Of a stretch of 64,000 nucleotides of DNA, positions 22,398 through 35,652 are shown piece by piece. Position numbers and translations under genes: made by a program. The notes beneath the pieces were generated by a model. That model searched no databases. It was not told where the DNA came from and worked only from the letters and a program-made list of their open reading frames with translations. Source of the stretch: Cinclus cinclus (Eukaryota; Chordata; Aves; Passeriformes; Cinclidae); the NCBI RefSeq assembly GCF_963662255.1, contig NC_085046.1:54096570-54160569 (forward strand). Reading direction: 5' to 3'. Within the stretch, counting starts at the first letter, position 1. Each line of letters starts with the position of its first letter.

Positions 22398-23197
22398 AGG
22401 CCCCTCTGCCCAAGGCTGCAGCCGCAGCCGTCATGCTCCTGGCCGGGACACGGACAGAGTGCCCAAGGAGCGCCGGCGCCCCACAAAGAGGAAGGCCTCT
22501 AGACCTCAGGACTCTCCCCAGCCCCCAAAAAGGCCGTCCCGCCAGCGCAAGCCCAAGCCAAGGCCCCTTGATTGTAGGAAGTAGGAGTAGATGTAGGAGT
22601 AAAGAATCAATGTTAGGAGTTGGAAATTGTTTTTAGAAGTAGGAAATAAATGGTAGAGTTAGGAAATCAATTGTAGAAGTAGGAAATAAATTGTTGTTTC
22701 TCTGACACAGTCTCAGAGTGTGGCTTTCTCGGCCTTCTCCTGTTGCCTTTTCCCTCTGCCCTCAAATGCCAATGTGGGCGGCAACTGGGAGGGGAGGGGA
22801 TAGGAACATTGTAGCCACAGGGGCCCAGAGGAGCCCTGGCAGGGGCCTGTGCCCAGCGCTACAGGAAGACAAGAAGCAGCCCCCAGGCCAAGCTTGGGAC
22901 CCAGCCTGGGAGTCTGGAAAGCTTCCTGCTCTCAACTGCAGGGCAGGACAGGCCATCTTCATGGGGCATGAGCTGCAGGCAGCAAGCGAGCTAAAAGGGA
23001 CAGAAGGAGCCCTCAGCTGGGGTCACAGTCAGTGCTGCAGAGGAAAGCAAAACTTCTCGGGATCCAGAGCCAATGTGGCCTGAGGGAAAGTTCCTTCTTG
23101 ACCCCAGGGCTACTGATTGGCCGTGTTGAAAAGGGGCTCTGGAATGAAGGCAGCCAGTGGAAACACCGGTCGCCTTGGAGAACCACATGCCATCCTG
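19888..23197 (+). repeat. Tandem unit 7 (3310 bp), type E
   Basis: Nearly identical to unit 9. Both carry T at unit position 418 (CAGGTGAGA), C at 728, GGCTCACGCC before the first-exon end, C at 1517 (CTTGCGGGG, in the intron) and CCCAGCGCT downstream. Confidence 0.97.
21526..22584 (+). CDS. TOPORS-like RING E3 ligase, copy 7 (352 aa, 13 Ala)
   Basis: Intact. Lacks one Glu-Gln pair of the acidic run (6-bp in-frame deletion, shared only with copy 9). Also has Y149N, G163A with a neighbouring silent CTC leucine codon, R306H and S314R. Thirteen GCA codons (22354-22392). Together with copy 9 this is the most divergent version of the protein after copy 1; the RING is unchanged. Confidence 0.87.
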
Positions 23198-25668
23198 CCT
23201 GTTCAGCAGAGTCTGCTGCACAGGACAACCCAGGGTCTGCCAGGCCAAGTGCCAGTGGCACAATAGGTAGAGTCTGCAAGGATGCTCCAGGAAGTCCCTG
23301 ATGCAAAGAGATGGAGAGATGCTTCGTTGGTGTGGCTAGCTTTTAGCTGTCAGAATAAACCAAAACTCTTGTAGGGATCTTCAGAAGATCCCGCCCTTCA
23401 AAATGACAATGGCCTGCACCGAGAGAGGGGCCAGCTTCCAGTTTGATGCCGCCCTGAGCACTGAAGGGGATGAGTGGAGGGAAAGAGCCAAGAGGAAGGA
23501 TGGATTTGAACAAATCCACAGGATTCCTGCCAAGCCATTGAAGCCTAAGTGCAGATGTATCCTTGGCCAAGGAAATGAGTGACTTGAGATGGCAACAAGT
23601 CAGATGTGTACAGGCGAGAAACGCAAGCCCTCTATTTAAGGAGGGTTCCGAACAATCAAGAGAGCTTTTGTCACGTGGATCACCGAGGGTTGTGTGTCTG
23701 TCTCCAGCCAGGACCGCGGTTACCGTTCTACTCAACGACAGCAGAGATTTTCTCCCCGTTTTGGACCGTTTTTGGTTTGCCCAAAAGGGTGCTTGATGCT
23801 TCTTTTTCAGTTCTCTCTCCATCGTCAACTTGATGTTTCAATGGGATGAGGAGAGCAACAGCGGGTTGCAAGGGTCACTGAGCTAAGGACCACACCATCG
23901 TGCCCGTCAACAGCGATCCAATGGGGCTGTGGAGAAGAAAAGAAATGGGAATTGAAAAGCAACCTGGCAAGAAGTTGATGCGGAGACTGGCAGGAGATGT
24001 CAGCATGTGCTCGCCTGTCCGAGTGGCGCAGGCGAGCAGCACTGAGAATAGAGAAGAAGGGCTGTCATGTCACGGGATTTAAAGCAGCCAAGCCACGTGC
24101 CGGATGTACACAGAAGCCTCCCGTGCCAAAAGTGGGAAACTAGCAGGTAATGTGCTTCTAGAGGAGAAATGCTGGGACTGAGGTGGCCAAATGATTATAA
24201 AATCTGAGGCAAGAAAGAGGGAATGATGGCATGGCCCACGTACCCCATGTTTTCTCCTGAGGCCGTGGACTTGCAGGGGCTAAAGGCCCGCTCTGGCAGA
24301 TTTGGAAGGCAGTCAAGGCAGCCAGGCGAGAGCAGTGACATCAGCGTGACATCAGCGGCCCACAAACCGCATGGGTGGCAACCTCAGTGAGCAAAGCATT
24401 GTGACCTCACATCCCTCACTGCTTATGTTTGGGCACAGACAGAGCTGGGCTCAGACCGGCTCGCGCCTGGACTCCTGGCAAGCGTGCCTGCGAGGACTGG
24501 AAGCCCGCGAGGTCCTTGGGAGCTGCTGTGGGCAAGTCTGGGTTGTGATTCCCACGCCTTTGCCTATTTCCTTAGCCATACGTGGTTGAGGAAGCCAAGC
24601 AGTGTGAGCGGTGCTTGCGGCGGCACAGGTGAGCGGTGCAGGAAAGGACTACGGGGTGGCCGTGGGCTGGGCGATGGTGTCTGGGGAGCTGTGAGTGTGT
24701 GGTGTCCTTCTTGAGGGGCCTGGGCGCTCCTTTGAGCCGCCCATCTCCCTGGGACAGCAAGTGACCTGTTTTGCAGCGTGTCACACCAGCAGGAGGGAGC
24801 AGCTGCTGTGCCCAGCTCTGCTGCAAGCCACAAGCATGGCCACGGAGACAGACTGGAACTGCCCCATCTGCCGTGACGGTCCCGGTGAAAAGGCTTCTGT
24901 AACACCGTGCGTCCACCAGTTCTGCCTGGGCTGCATTGTGCGCTGGGTCAAGACCAAGCCATTGTGCCCCCTGTGCAGGCAGCCTATCAAGAGCATCGTT
25001 TACTCTGTTCGGTCGGAGGAAGACTTTCTGGAGATAGCTCTCCCAAGCTCCTCAGACTCATGGGCTGCTGGTCACCAGGATGAGCAGGGGGCTGCGGAGC
25101 GCATGCCCAGCACCTATGTAGCTGGCTTCCCAGCTGAGCTCTGGGCTGGCATTTTCCAGGACTGCTCAGAAATCCTGGAGCCCCTGCTGCCCTGGCTGAA
25201 CCAGGAGCTTTCGCAGCTGCTCAGGACCCACTGGTGGGAGGTGTCTCTGGCACAGAGTGTGGTCGTAGCCAATTTGTGCAACTATGGGCTGAGGCAGGAG
25301 GCCTTGGTCCAGGAGCTGCAAGGCCTGCTGCAGGAGCAGACGGTGGCATTTGTGCGCCGGCTCATTGACACTGCTGCTGACAGGTGCAGTGATGAGATCC
25401 TGCGGCGGATGAACCTCCTGAACTCCCATGCTCAGGAGGAAGAGGAGCAGGAGCAGGAGCAGGAGGAAGAGGAGGAGGGTCCCAAAGGCATCACTGCCTC
25501 CCTCCAGGGGACTCTCACCCCCATGGTGGCCTCCTCCCACAGCCCTATGGTCTCCAATGTGGAAGCAGACACTGGAACATTGGAAGCCACGCTGCGTGAG
25601 GGGCCCAGCCGCTCTCCATCCATGCCCGTCCATGCAGAGCGGGAGCAGCCCCAGGACGAGCCTGGCGA

Positions 25669-25704
<36 letters not shown>

Positions 25705-26504
25705 AGGCCCCTCTGCCCAAGGCTGCAGCCGCAGCCGTCGTGCTCCTGGCCGGGACACGGACAGAGTGCCCAAGGAGCGCCGGCGCCCCACAAAGAGGAA
25801 GGCCTCTAGACCTCAGGACTCTCCCCAGCCCCCAAAAAGGCCGTCCCGCCAGCGCAAGCCCAAGCCAAGGCCCCTTGATTGTAGGAAGTAGGAGTAGATG
25901 TAGGAGTAAAGAATCAATGTTAGGAGTTGGAAATTGTTTTTAGAAGTAGGAAATAAATGGTAGAGTTAGGAAATCAATTGTAGAAGTAGGAAATAAATTG
26001 TTGTTTCTCTGACACAGTCTCAGAGTGTGGCTTTCTCGGCCTTCTCCTGTTGCCTTTTCCCTCTGCCCTCAAATGCCAATGTGGGCGGCAACTGGGAGGG
26101 GAGGGGATAGGAACATTGTAGCCACAGGGGCCCAGAGGAGCCCTGGCAGGGGCCTGTGCCCAGTGCTACAGGAAGACAAGAAGCAGCCCCCAGGCCAAGC
26201 TTGGGACCCAGCCTGGGAGTCTGGAAAGCTTCCTGCTCTCAACTGCAGGGCAGGACAGGCCATGTTCATGGGGCATGAGCTGCAGGCAGCAAGCGAGCTA
26301 AAAGGGACAGAAGGAGCCCTCAGCTGGGGTCACAGTCAGTGCTGCAGAGGAAAGCAAAACTTCTCGGGATCCAGAGCCAATGTGGCCTGAGGGAAAGTTC
26401 CTTCTTGACCCCAGGGCTACTGATTGGCCGTGTTGAAAAGGGGCTCTGGAATGAAGGCAGCCAGTGGAAACACCGGTCGCCTTGGAGAACCACATGCCAT
26501 CCTG
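23198..26504 (+). repeat. Tandem unit 8 (3307 bp), mosaic
   Basis: The front half matches unit 10 (A at unit position 1369, A137S, Y149N), whereas the part after the GCA tract matches unit 6 (S314R, CCATGTTCATGG). The switch lies between about 25245 and 25766, an interval that includes the GCA tract. Confidence 0.95.
24836..25891 (+). CDS. TOPORS-like RING E3 ligase, copy 8 (351 aa, 10 Ala)
   Basis: Intact. It is the only copy that combines A137S/Y149N (as copies 3, 4, 10) with S314R (as copies 6, 14, 16), so the gene looks like a recombinant of two types joined within the coding sequence. Ten GCA codons (25670-25699), as in copy 3. Confidence 0.87.
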
Positions 26505-28969
26505 CCTGTTCAGCAGAGTCAGCTGCACAGGACAACCCAGGGTCTGCCAGGCCAAGTGCCAGTGGCACAATAGGTAGAGTCTGCAAGGATGCTCCAGGAA
26601 GTCCCTGATGCAAAGAGATGGAGACATGCTTCGTTGGTGTGGCTAGCTTTTAGCTGTCAGAATAAACCAAAACTCTTGTAGGGATCTTCAGAAGATCCCG
26701 CCCTTCAAAATGACAATGGCCTGCACCGAGAGAGGGGCCAGCTTCCAGTTTGATGCCGCCCTGAGCACTGAAGGGGATGAGTGGAGGGAAAGAGCCAAGA
26801 GGAAGGATGGATTTGAACAAATCCACAGGATTCCTGCCAAGCCATTGAAGCCTAAGTGCAGATGTATCCTTGGCCAAGGAAATGAGTGACTTGAGATGGC
26901 AACAAGTCAGATGTGTACAGGTGAGAAACGCAAGCCCTCTATTTAAGGAGGGTTCCGAACAATCAAGAGAGCTTTTGTCACGTGGATCACCGAGGGTTGT
27001 GTGTCTGTCTCCAGCCAGGACCGCGGTTACCGTTCTACTCAACGACAGCAGAGATTTTCTCCCCGTTTTGGACCGTTTTTGGTTTGCCCAAAAGGGTGCT
27101 TGATGCTTCTTTTTCAGTTCTCTCTCCATCGTCAACTTGATGTTTCAATGGGATGAGGAGAGCAACAGCGGGTTGCAAGGGTCACTGAGCTAAGGACCAC
27201 ACCATCGTGCCCGTCAACAGCGATCCAATGGCGCTGTGGAGAAGAAAAGAAATGGGAATTGAAAAGCAACCTGGCAAGAAGTTGATGCGGAGACTGGCAG
27301 GAGATGTCAGCATGTGCTCGCCTGTCCGAGTGGCGCAGGCGAGCAGCACTGAGAATAGAGAAGAAGGGCTGTCATGTCACGGGATTTAAAGCAGCCAAGC
27401 CACGTGCCGGATGTACACAGAAGCCTCCCGTGCCAAAAGTGGGAAACTAGCAGGTAATGTGCTTCTAGAGGAGAAATGCTGGGACTGAGGTGGCCAAATG
27501 ATTATAAAATCTGAGGCAAGAAAGAGGGAATGATGGCATGGCCCACGTACCCCATGTTTTCTCCTGAGGCCGTGGACTTGCAGGGGCTAAAGGCCCGCTC
27601 TGGCAGATTTGGAAGGCAGTCAAGGCAGCCAGGCGAGAGCAGTGACATCAGCGTGACATCAGCGGCCCACAAACCGCATGGGTGGCAACCTCAGTGAGCA
27701 AAGCATTGTGACCTCACATCCCTCACTGCTTATGTTTGGGCACAGACAGAGCTGGGCTCAGACCGGCTCACGCCTGCACTCCTGGCAAGCGTGCCTGCGA
27801 GGACTGGAAGCCCGCGAGGTCCTTGGGAGCTGCTGTGGGCAAGTCTGGGTTGTGATTCCCACGCCTTTGCCTGTTTCCTTAGCCATACGTGGTTGAGGAA
27901 GCCAAGCAGTGTGAGCGGTGCTTGCGGCGGCACAGGTGAGCGGTGCAGGAAAGGACTACGGGGTGGCCGTGGGCTGGGCGATGGTGTCTGGGGAGCTGTG
28001 AGTGTGTGGTGTCCTTCTTGCGGGGCCTGGGCGCTCCTTTGAGCCGCCCATCTCCCTGGGACAGCAAGTGACCTGTTTTGCAGCGTGTCACACCAGCAGG
28101 AGGGAGCAGCTGCTGTGCCCAGCTCTGCTGCAAGCCACAAGCATGGCCACGGAGACAGACTGGAACTGCCCCATCTGCCGTGACGGTCCCGGTGAAAAGG
28201 CTTCTGTAACACCGTGCGTCCACCAGTTCTGCCTGGGCTGCATTGTGCGCTGGGTCAAGACCAAGCCATTGTGCCCCCTGTGCAGGCAGCCTATCAAGAG
28301 CATCGTTTACTCTGTTCGGTCGGAGGAAGACTTTCTGGAGATAGCTCTCCCAAGCTCCTCAGACTCATGGGCTGCTGGTCACCAGGATGAGCAGGGGGCT
28401 GCGGAGCGCATGCCCAGCACCTATGTAGCTGGCTTCCCAGCTGAGCTCTGGGCTGGCATTTTCCAGGACTGCTCAGAAATCCTGGAGCCCCTGCTGCCCT
28501 GGCTGAACCAGGAGCTTTCGCAGCTGCTCAGGACCCACTGGTGGGAGGTGGCTCTGGCACAGAGTGTGGTCGTAGCCAATTTGTGCAACTATGGGCTGAG
28601 GCAGGAGGCCTTGGTCCAGGAGCTGCAAGCCCTCCTGCAGGAGCAGACGGTGGCATTTGTGCGCCGGCTCATTGACACTGCTGCTGACAGGTGCAGTGAT
28701 GAGATCCTGCGGCGGATGAACCTCCTGAACTCCCATGCTCAGGAGGAAGAGGAGCAGGAGCAGGAGGAAGAGGAGGAGGGTCCCAAAGGCATCACTGCCT
28801 CCCTCCAGGGGACTCTCACCCCCATGGTGGCCTCCTCCCACAGCCCTATGGTCTCCAATGTGGAAGCAGACACTGGAACATTGGAAGCCACGCTGCGTGA
28901 GGGGCCCAGCCACTCTCCATCCATGCCCGTCCATGCAGAGCGGGAGCAGCCCCAGGACGAGCCTGGCGA

Positions 28970-29014
<45 letters not shown>

Positions 29015-29814
29015 AGGCCCCTCTGCCCAAGGCTGCAGCCGCAGCCGTCATGCTCCTGGCCGGGACACGGACAGAGTGCCCAAGGAGCGCCGGCGCCCCA
29101 CAAAGAGGAAGGCCTCTAGACCTCAGGACTCTCCCCAGCCCCCAAAAAGGCCGTCCCGCCAGCGCAAGCCCAAGCCAAGGCCCCTTGATTGTAGGAAGTA
29201 GGAGTAGATGTAGGAGTAAAGAATCAATGTTAGGAGTTGGAAATTGTTTTTAGAAGTAGGAAATAAATGGTAGAGTTAGGAAATCAATTGTAGAAGTAGG
29301 AAATAAATTGTTGTTTCTCTGACACAGTCTCAGAGTGTGGCTTTCTCGGCCTTCTCCTGTTGCCTTTTCCCTCTGCCCTCAAATGCCAATGTGGGCGGCA
29401 ACTGGGAGGGGAGGGGATAGGAACATTGTAGCCACAGGGGCCCAGAGGAGCCCTGGCAGGGGCCTGTGCCCAGCGCTACAGGAAGACAAGAAGCAGCCCC
29501 CAGGCCAAGCTTGGGACCCAGCCTGGGAGTCTGGAAAGCTTCCTGCTCTCAACTGCAGGGCAGGACAGGCCATCTTCATGGGGCATGAGCTGCAGGCAGC
29601 AAGCGAGCTAAAAGGGACAGAAGGAGCCCTCAGCTGGGGTCACAGTCAGTGCTGCAGAGGAAAGCAAAACTTCTCGGGATCCAGAGCCAATGTGGCCTGA
29701 GGGAAAGTTCCTTCTTGACCCCAGGGCTACTGATTGGCCGTGTTGAAAAGGGGCTCTGGAATGAAGGCAGCCAGTGGAAACACCGGTCGCCTTGGAGAAC
29801 CACATGCCATCCTG
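26505..29814 (+). repeat. Tandem unit 9 (3310 bp), type E
   Basis: Near copy of unit 7, two units (6617 bp) away. Private differences are GGAGACATGC near 26621 and the R259H change in the gene. Confidence 0.97.
28143..29201 (+). CDS. TOPORS-like RING E3 ligase, copy 9 (352 aa, 13 Ala)
   Basis: Intact. Same combination as copy 7 (Glu-Gln deletion, Y149N, G163A, R306H, S314R, 13 GCA codons at 28971-29009), plus a private R259H in the Ser/Pro linker (residue 257 in this copy). Confidence 0.87.
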
Positions 29815-32285
29815 CCTGTTCAGCAGAGTCTGCTGCACAGGACAACCCAGGGTCTGCCAGGCCAAGTGCCAGTGGCACAATAGGTAGAGTCTGCAAGGAT
29901 GCTCCAGGAAGTCCCTGATGCAAAGAGATGGAGAGATGCTTCGTTGGTGTGGCTAGCTTTTAGCTGTCAGAATAAACCAAAACTCTTGTAGGGATCTTCA
30001 GAAGATCCCGCCCTTCAAAATGACAATGGCCTGCACCGAGAGAGGGGCCAGCTTCCAGTTTGATGCCGCCCTGAGCACTGAAGGGGATGAGTGGAGGGAA
30101 AGAGCCAAGAGGAAGGATGGATTTGAACAAATCCACAGGATTCCTGCCAAGCCATTGAAGCCTAAGTGCAGATGTATCCTTGGCCAAGGAAATGAGTGAC
30201 TTGAGATGGCGACAAGTCAGATGTGTACAGGCGAGAAACGCAAGCCCTCTATTTAAGGAGGGTTCCGAACAATCAAGAGAGCTTTTGTCACGTGGATCAC
30301 CGAGGGTTGTGTGTCTGTCTCCAGCCAGGACCGCGGTTACCGTTCTACTCAACGACAGCAGAGATTTTCTCCCCGTTTTGGACCGTTTTTGGTTTGCCCA
30401 AAAGGGTGCTTGATGCTTCTTTTTCAGTTCTCTCTCCATCGTCAACTTGATGTTTCAATGGGATGAGGAGAGCAACAGCGGGTTGCAAGGGTCACTGAGC
30501 TAAGGACCACACCATCGTGCCCGTCAACAGCGATCCAATGGGGCTGTGGAGAAGAAAAGAAATGGGAATTGAAAAGCAACCTGGCAAGAAGTTGATGCGG
30601 AGACTGGCAGGAGATGTCAGCATGTGCTCGCCTGTCCGAGTGGCGCAGGCGAGCAGCACTGAGAATAGAGAAGAAGGGCTGTCATGTCACGGGATTTAAA
30701 GCAGCCAAGCCACGTGCCGGATGTACACAGAAGCCTCCCGTGCCAAAAGTGGGAAACTAGCAGGTAATGTGCTTCTAGAGGAGAAATGCTGGGACTGAGG
30801 TGGCCAAATGATTATAAAATCTGAGGCAAGAAAGAGGGAATGATGGCATGGCCCACGTACCCCATGTTTTCTCCTGAGGCCGTGGACTTGCAGGGGCTAA
30901 AGGCCCGCTCTGGCAGATTTGGAAGGCAGTCAAGGCAGCCAGGCGAGAGCAGTGACATCAGCGTGACATCAGCGGCCCACAAACCGCATGGGTGGCAACC
31001 TCAGTGAGCAAAGCATTGTGACCTCACATCCCTCACTGCTTATGTTTGGGCACAGACAGAGCTGGGCTCAGACCGGCTCGCGCCTGGACTCCTGGCAAGC
31101 GTGCCTGCGAGGACTGGAAGCCCGCGAGGTCCTTGGGAGCTGCTGTGGGCAAGTCTGGGTTGTGATTCCCACGCCTTTGCCTATTTCCTTAGCCATACGT
31201 GGTTGAGGAAGCCAAGCAGTGTGAGCGGTGCTTGCGGCGGCACAGGTGAGCGGTGCAGGAAAGGACTACGGGGTGGCCGTGGGCTGGGCGATGGTGTCTG
31301 GGGAGCTGTGAGTGTGTGGTGTCCTTCTTGAGGGGCCTGGGCGCTCCTTTGAGCCGCCCATCTCCCTGGGACAGCAAGTGACCTGTTTTGCAGCGTGTCA
31401 CACCAGCAGGAGGGAGCAGCTGCTGTGCCCAGCTCTGCTGCAAGCCACAAGCATGGCCACGGAGACAGACTGGAACTGCCCCATCTGCCGTGACGGTCCC
31501 GGTGAAAAGGCTTCTGTAACACCGTGCGTCCACCAGTTCTGCCTGGGCTGCATTGTGCGCTGGGTCAAGACCAAGCCATTGTGCCCCCTGTGCAGGCAGC
31601 CTATCAAGAGCATCGTTTACTCTGTTCGGTCGGAGGAAGACTTTCTGGAGATAGCTCTCCCAAGCTCCTCAGACTCATGGGCTGCTGGTCACCAGGATGA
31701 GCAGGGGGCTGCGGAGCGCATGCCCAGCACCTATGTAGCTGGCTTCCCAGCTGAGCTCTGGGCTGGCATTTTCCAGGACTGCTCAGAAATCCTGGAGCCC
31801 CTGCTGCCCTGGCTGAACCAGGAGCTTTCGCAGCTGCTCAGGACCCACTGGTGGGAGGTGTCTCTGGCACAGAGTGTGGTCGTAGCCAATTTGTGCAACT
31901 ATGGGCTGAGGCAGGAGGCCTTGGTCCAGGAGCTGCAAGGCCTGCTGCAGGAGCAGACGGTGGCATTTGTGCGCCGGCTCATTGACACTGCTGCTGACAG
32001 GTGCAGTGATGAGATCCTGCGGCGGATGAACCTCCTGAACTCCCATGCTCAGGAGGAAGAGGAGCAGGAGCAGGAGCAGGAGGAAGAGGAGGAGGGTCCC
32101 AAAGGCATCACTGCCTCCCTCCAGGGGACTCTCACCCCCATGGTGGCCTCCTCCCACAGCCCTATGGTCTCCAATGTGGAAGCAGACACTGGAACATTGG
32201 AAGCCACGCTGCGTGAGGGGCCCAGCCGCTCTCCATCCATGCCCGTCCATGCAGAGCGGGAGCAGCCCCAGGACGAGCCTGGCGA

Positions 32286-32327
<42 letters not shown>

Positions 32328-33127
32328 AGGCCCCTCTGCCCAAGGCTGCAGCCGCAGCCGTCGTGCTCCTGGCCGGGACACGGACAGTGTGCCCAAGGAG
32401 CGCCGGCGCCCCACAAAGAGGAAGGCCTCTAGACCTCAGGACTCTCCCCAGCCCCCAAAAAGGCCGTCCCGCCAGCGCAAGCCCAAGCCAAGGCCCCTTG
32501 ATTGTAGGAAGTAGGAGTAGATGTAGGAGTAAAGAATCAATGTTAGGAGTTGGAAATTGTTTTTAGAAGTAGGAAATAAATGGTAGAGTTAGGAAATCAA
32601 TTGTAGAAGTAGGAAATAAATTGTTGTTTCTCTGACACAGTCTCAGAGTGTGGCTTTCTCGGCCTTCTCCTGTTGCCTTTTCCCTCTGCCCTCAAATGCC
32701 AATGTGGGCGGCAACTGGGAGGGGAGGGGATAGCAGCATTGTAGCCACAGGGGCCCAGAGGAGCCCTGGCAGGGGCCTGTGCCCAGTGCTACAGGAAGAC
32801 AAGAAGCAGCCCCCAGGCCAAGCTTGGGACCCAGCCTGGGAGTCTGGAAAGCTTCCTGCTCTCAACTGCAGGGCAGGACAGGCCATCTTCATGGGGCATG
32901 AGCTGCAGGCAGCAAGCGAGCTAAAAGGGACAGAAGGAGCCCTCAGCTGGGGTCACAGTCAGTGCTGCAGAGGAAAGCAAAACTTCTCGGGATCCAGAGC
33001 CAATGTGGCCTGAGGGAAAGTTCCTTCTTGACCCCAGGGCTACTGATTGGCCGTGTTGAAAAGGGGCTCTGGAATGAAGGCAGCCAGTGGAAACACTGGT
33101 CGCCTTGGAGAACCACATGCCATCCTG
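29815..33127 (+). repeat. Tandem unit 10 (3313 bp), type A
   Basis: From unit position 1369 onward it matches unit 3, 23,200 bp earlier: the CCTATTTCC, A137S, GACAGTG, TAGCAGCAT and ACACTGGTC variants. Its front half matches unit 8 instead. Confidence 0.97.
31453..32514 (+). CDS. TOPORS-like RING E3 ligase, copy 10 (353 aa, 12 Ala)
   Basis: Intact. A137S and Y149N, and S314 encoded by AGT as in copy 3. Differs from copy 3 in protein only by two extra alanines (12 GCA codons, 32287-32322). Confidence 0.87.
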
Positions 33128-35598
33128 CCTGTTCAGCAGAGTCAGCTGCACAGGACAACCCAGGGTCTGCCAGGCCAAGTGCCAGTGGCACAATAGGTAG
33201 AGTCTGCAAGGATGCTCCAGGAAGTCCCTGATGCAAAGAGATGGAGAGATGCTTCGTTGGTGTGGCTAGCTTTTAGCTGTCAGAATAAACCAAAACTCTT
33301 GTAGGGATCTTCAGAAGATCCCGCCCTTCAAAATGACAATGGCCTGCACCGAGAGAGGGGCCAGCTTCCAGTTTGATGCCGCCCTGAGCACTGAAGGGGA
33401 TGAGTGGAGGGAAAGAGCCAAGAGGAAGGATGGATTTGAACAAATCCACAGGATTCCTGCCAAGCCATTGAAGCCTAAGTGCAGATGTATCCTTGGCCAA
33501 GGAAATGAGTGACTTGAGATGGCAACAAGTCAGATGTGTACAGGCGAGAAACGCAAGCCCTCTATTTAAGGAGGGTTCCGAACAATCAAGAGAGCTTTTG
33601 TCACGTGGATCACCGAGGGTTGTGTGTCTGTCTCCAGCCAGGACCGCGGTTACCGTTCTACTCAACGACAGCAGAGATTTTCTCCCCGTTTTGGACCGTT
33701 TTTGGTTTGCCCAAAAGGGTGCTTGATGCTTCTTTTTCAGTTCTCTCTCCATCGTCAACTTGATGTTTCAATGGGATGAGGAGAGCAACAGCGGGTTGCA
33801 AGGGTCACTGAGCTAAGGACCACACCATCGTGCCCGTCAACAGCGATCCAATGGGGCTGTGGAGAAGAAAAGAAATGGGAATTGAAAAGCAACCTGGCAA
33901 GAAGTTGATGCGGAGACTGGCAGGAGATGTCAGCATGTGCTCGCCTGTCCGAGTGGCGCAGGCGAGCAGCACTGAGAATAGAGAAGAAGGGCTGTCATGT
34001 CACGGGATTTAAAGCAGCCAAGCCACGTGCCGGATGTACACAGAAGCCTCCCGTGCCAAAAGTGGGAAACTAGCAGGTAATGTGCTTCTAGAGGAGAAAT
34101 GCTGGGACTGAGGTGGCCAAATGATTATAAAATCTGAGGCAAGAAAGAGGGAATGATGGCATGGCCCACGTACCCCATGTTTTCTCCTGAGGCCGTGGAC
34201 TTGCAGGGGCTAAAGGCCTGCTCTGGCAGATTTGGAAGGCAGTCAAGGCAGCCAGGCGAGAGCAGTGACATCAGCGTGACATCAGCGGCCCACAAACCGC
34301 ATGGGTGGCAACCTCAGTGAGCAAAGCATTGTGACCTCACATCCCTCACTGCTTATGTTTGGGCACAGACAGAGCTGGGCTCAGACCGGCTCGCGCCTGC
34401 ACTCCTGGCAAGCGTGCCTGCGAGGACTGGAAGCCCGCGAGGTCCTTGGGAGCTGCTGTGGGCAAGTCTGGGTTGTGATTCCCACGCCTTTGCCTGTTTC
34501 CTTAGCCATACGTGGTTGAGGAAGCCAAGCAGTGTGAGCGGTGCTTGCGGCGGCACAGGTGAGCGGTGCAGGAAAGGACTACGGGGTGGCCGTGGGCTGG
34601 GCGATGGTGTCTGGGGAGCTGTGAGTGTGTGGTGTCCTTCTTGAGGGGCCTGGGCGCTCCTTTGAGCCGCCCATCTCCCTGGGACAGCAAGTGACCTGTT
34701 TTGCAGCGTGTCACACCAGCAGGAGGGAGCAGCTGCTGTGCCCAGCTCTGCTGCAAGCCACAAGCATGGCCACGGAGACAGACTGGAACTGCCCCATCTG
34801 CCGTGACGGTCCCGGTGAAAAGGCTTCTGTAACACCGTGCGTCCACCAGTTCTGCCTGGGCTGCATTGTGCGCTGGGTCAAGACCAAGCCATTGTGCCCC
34901 CTGTGCAGGCAGCCTATCAAGAGCATCGTTTACTCTGTTCGGTCGGAGGAAGACTTTCTGGAGATAGCTCTCCCAAGCTCCTCAGACTCATGGGCTGCTG
35001 GTCACCAGGATGAGCAGGGGGCTGCGGAGCGCATGCCCAGCACCTATGTAGCTGGCTTCCCAGCTGAGCTCTGGGCTGGCATTTTCCAGGACTGCTCAGA
35101 AATCCTGGAGCCCCTGCTGCCCTGGCTGAACCAGGAGCTTTCGCAGCTGCTCAGGACCCACTGGTGGGAGGTGGCTCTGGCACAGAGTGTGGTCGTAGCC
35201 AATTTGTGCAACTATGGGCTGAGGCAGGAGGCCTTGGTCCAGGAGCTGCAAGGCCTGCTGCAGGAGCAGACGGTGGCATTTGTGCGCCGGCTCATTGACA
35301 CTGCTGCTGACAGGTGCAGTGATGAGATCCTGCGGCGGATGAACCTCCTGAACTCCCATGCTCAGGAGGAAGAGGAGCAGGAGCAGGAGCAGGAGGAAGA
35401 GGAGGAGGGTCCCAAAGGCATCACTGCCTCCCTCCAGGGGACTCTCACCCCCATGGTGGCCTCCTCCCACAGCCCTATGGTCTCCAATGTGGAAGCAGAC
35501 ACTGGAACATTGGAAGCCACGCTGCGTGAGGGGCCCAGCCGCTCTCCATCCATGCCCGTCCATGCAGAGCGGGAGCAGCCCCAGGACGAGCCTGGCGA

Positions 35599-35652
<54 letters not shown>

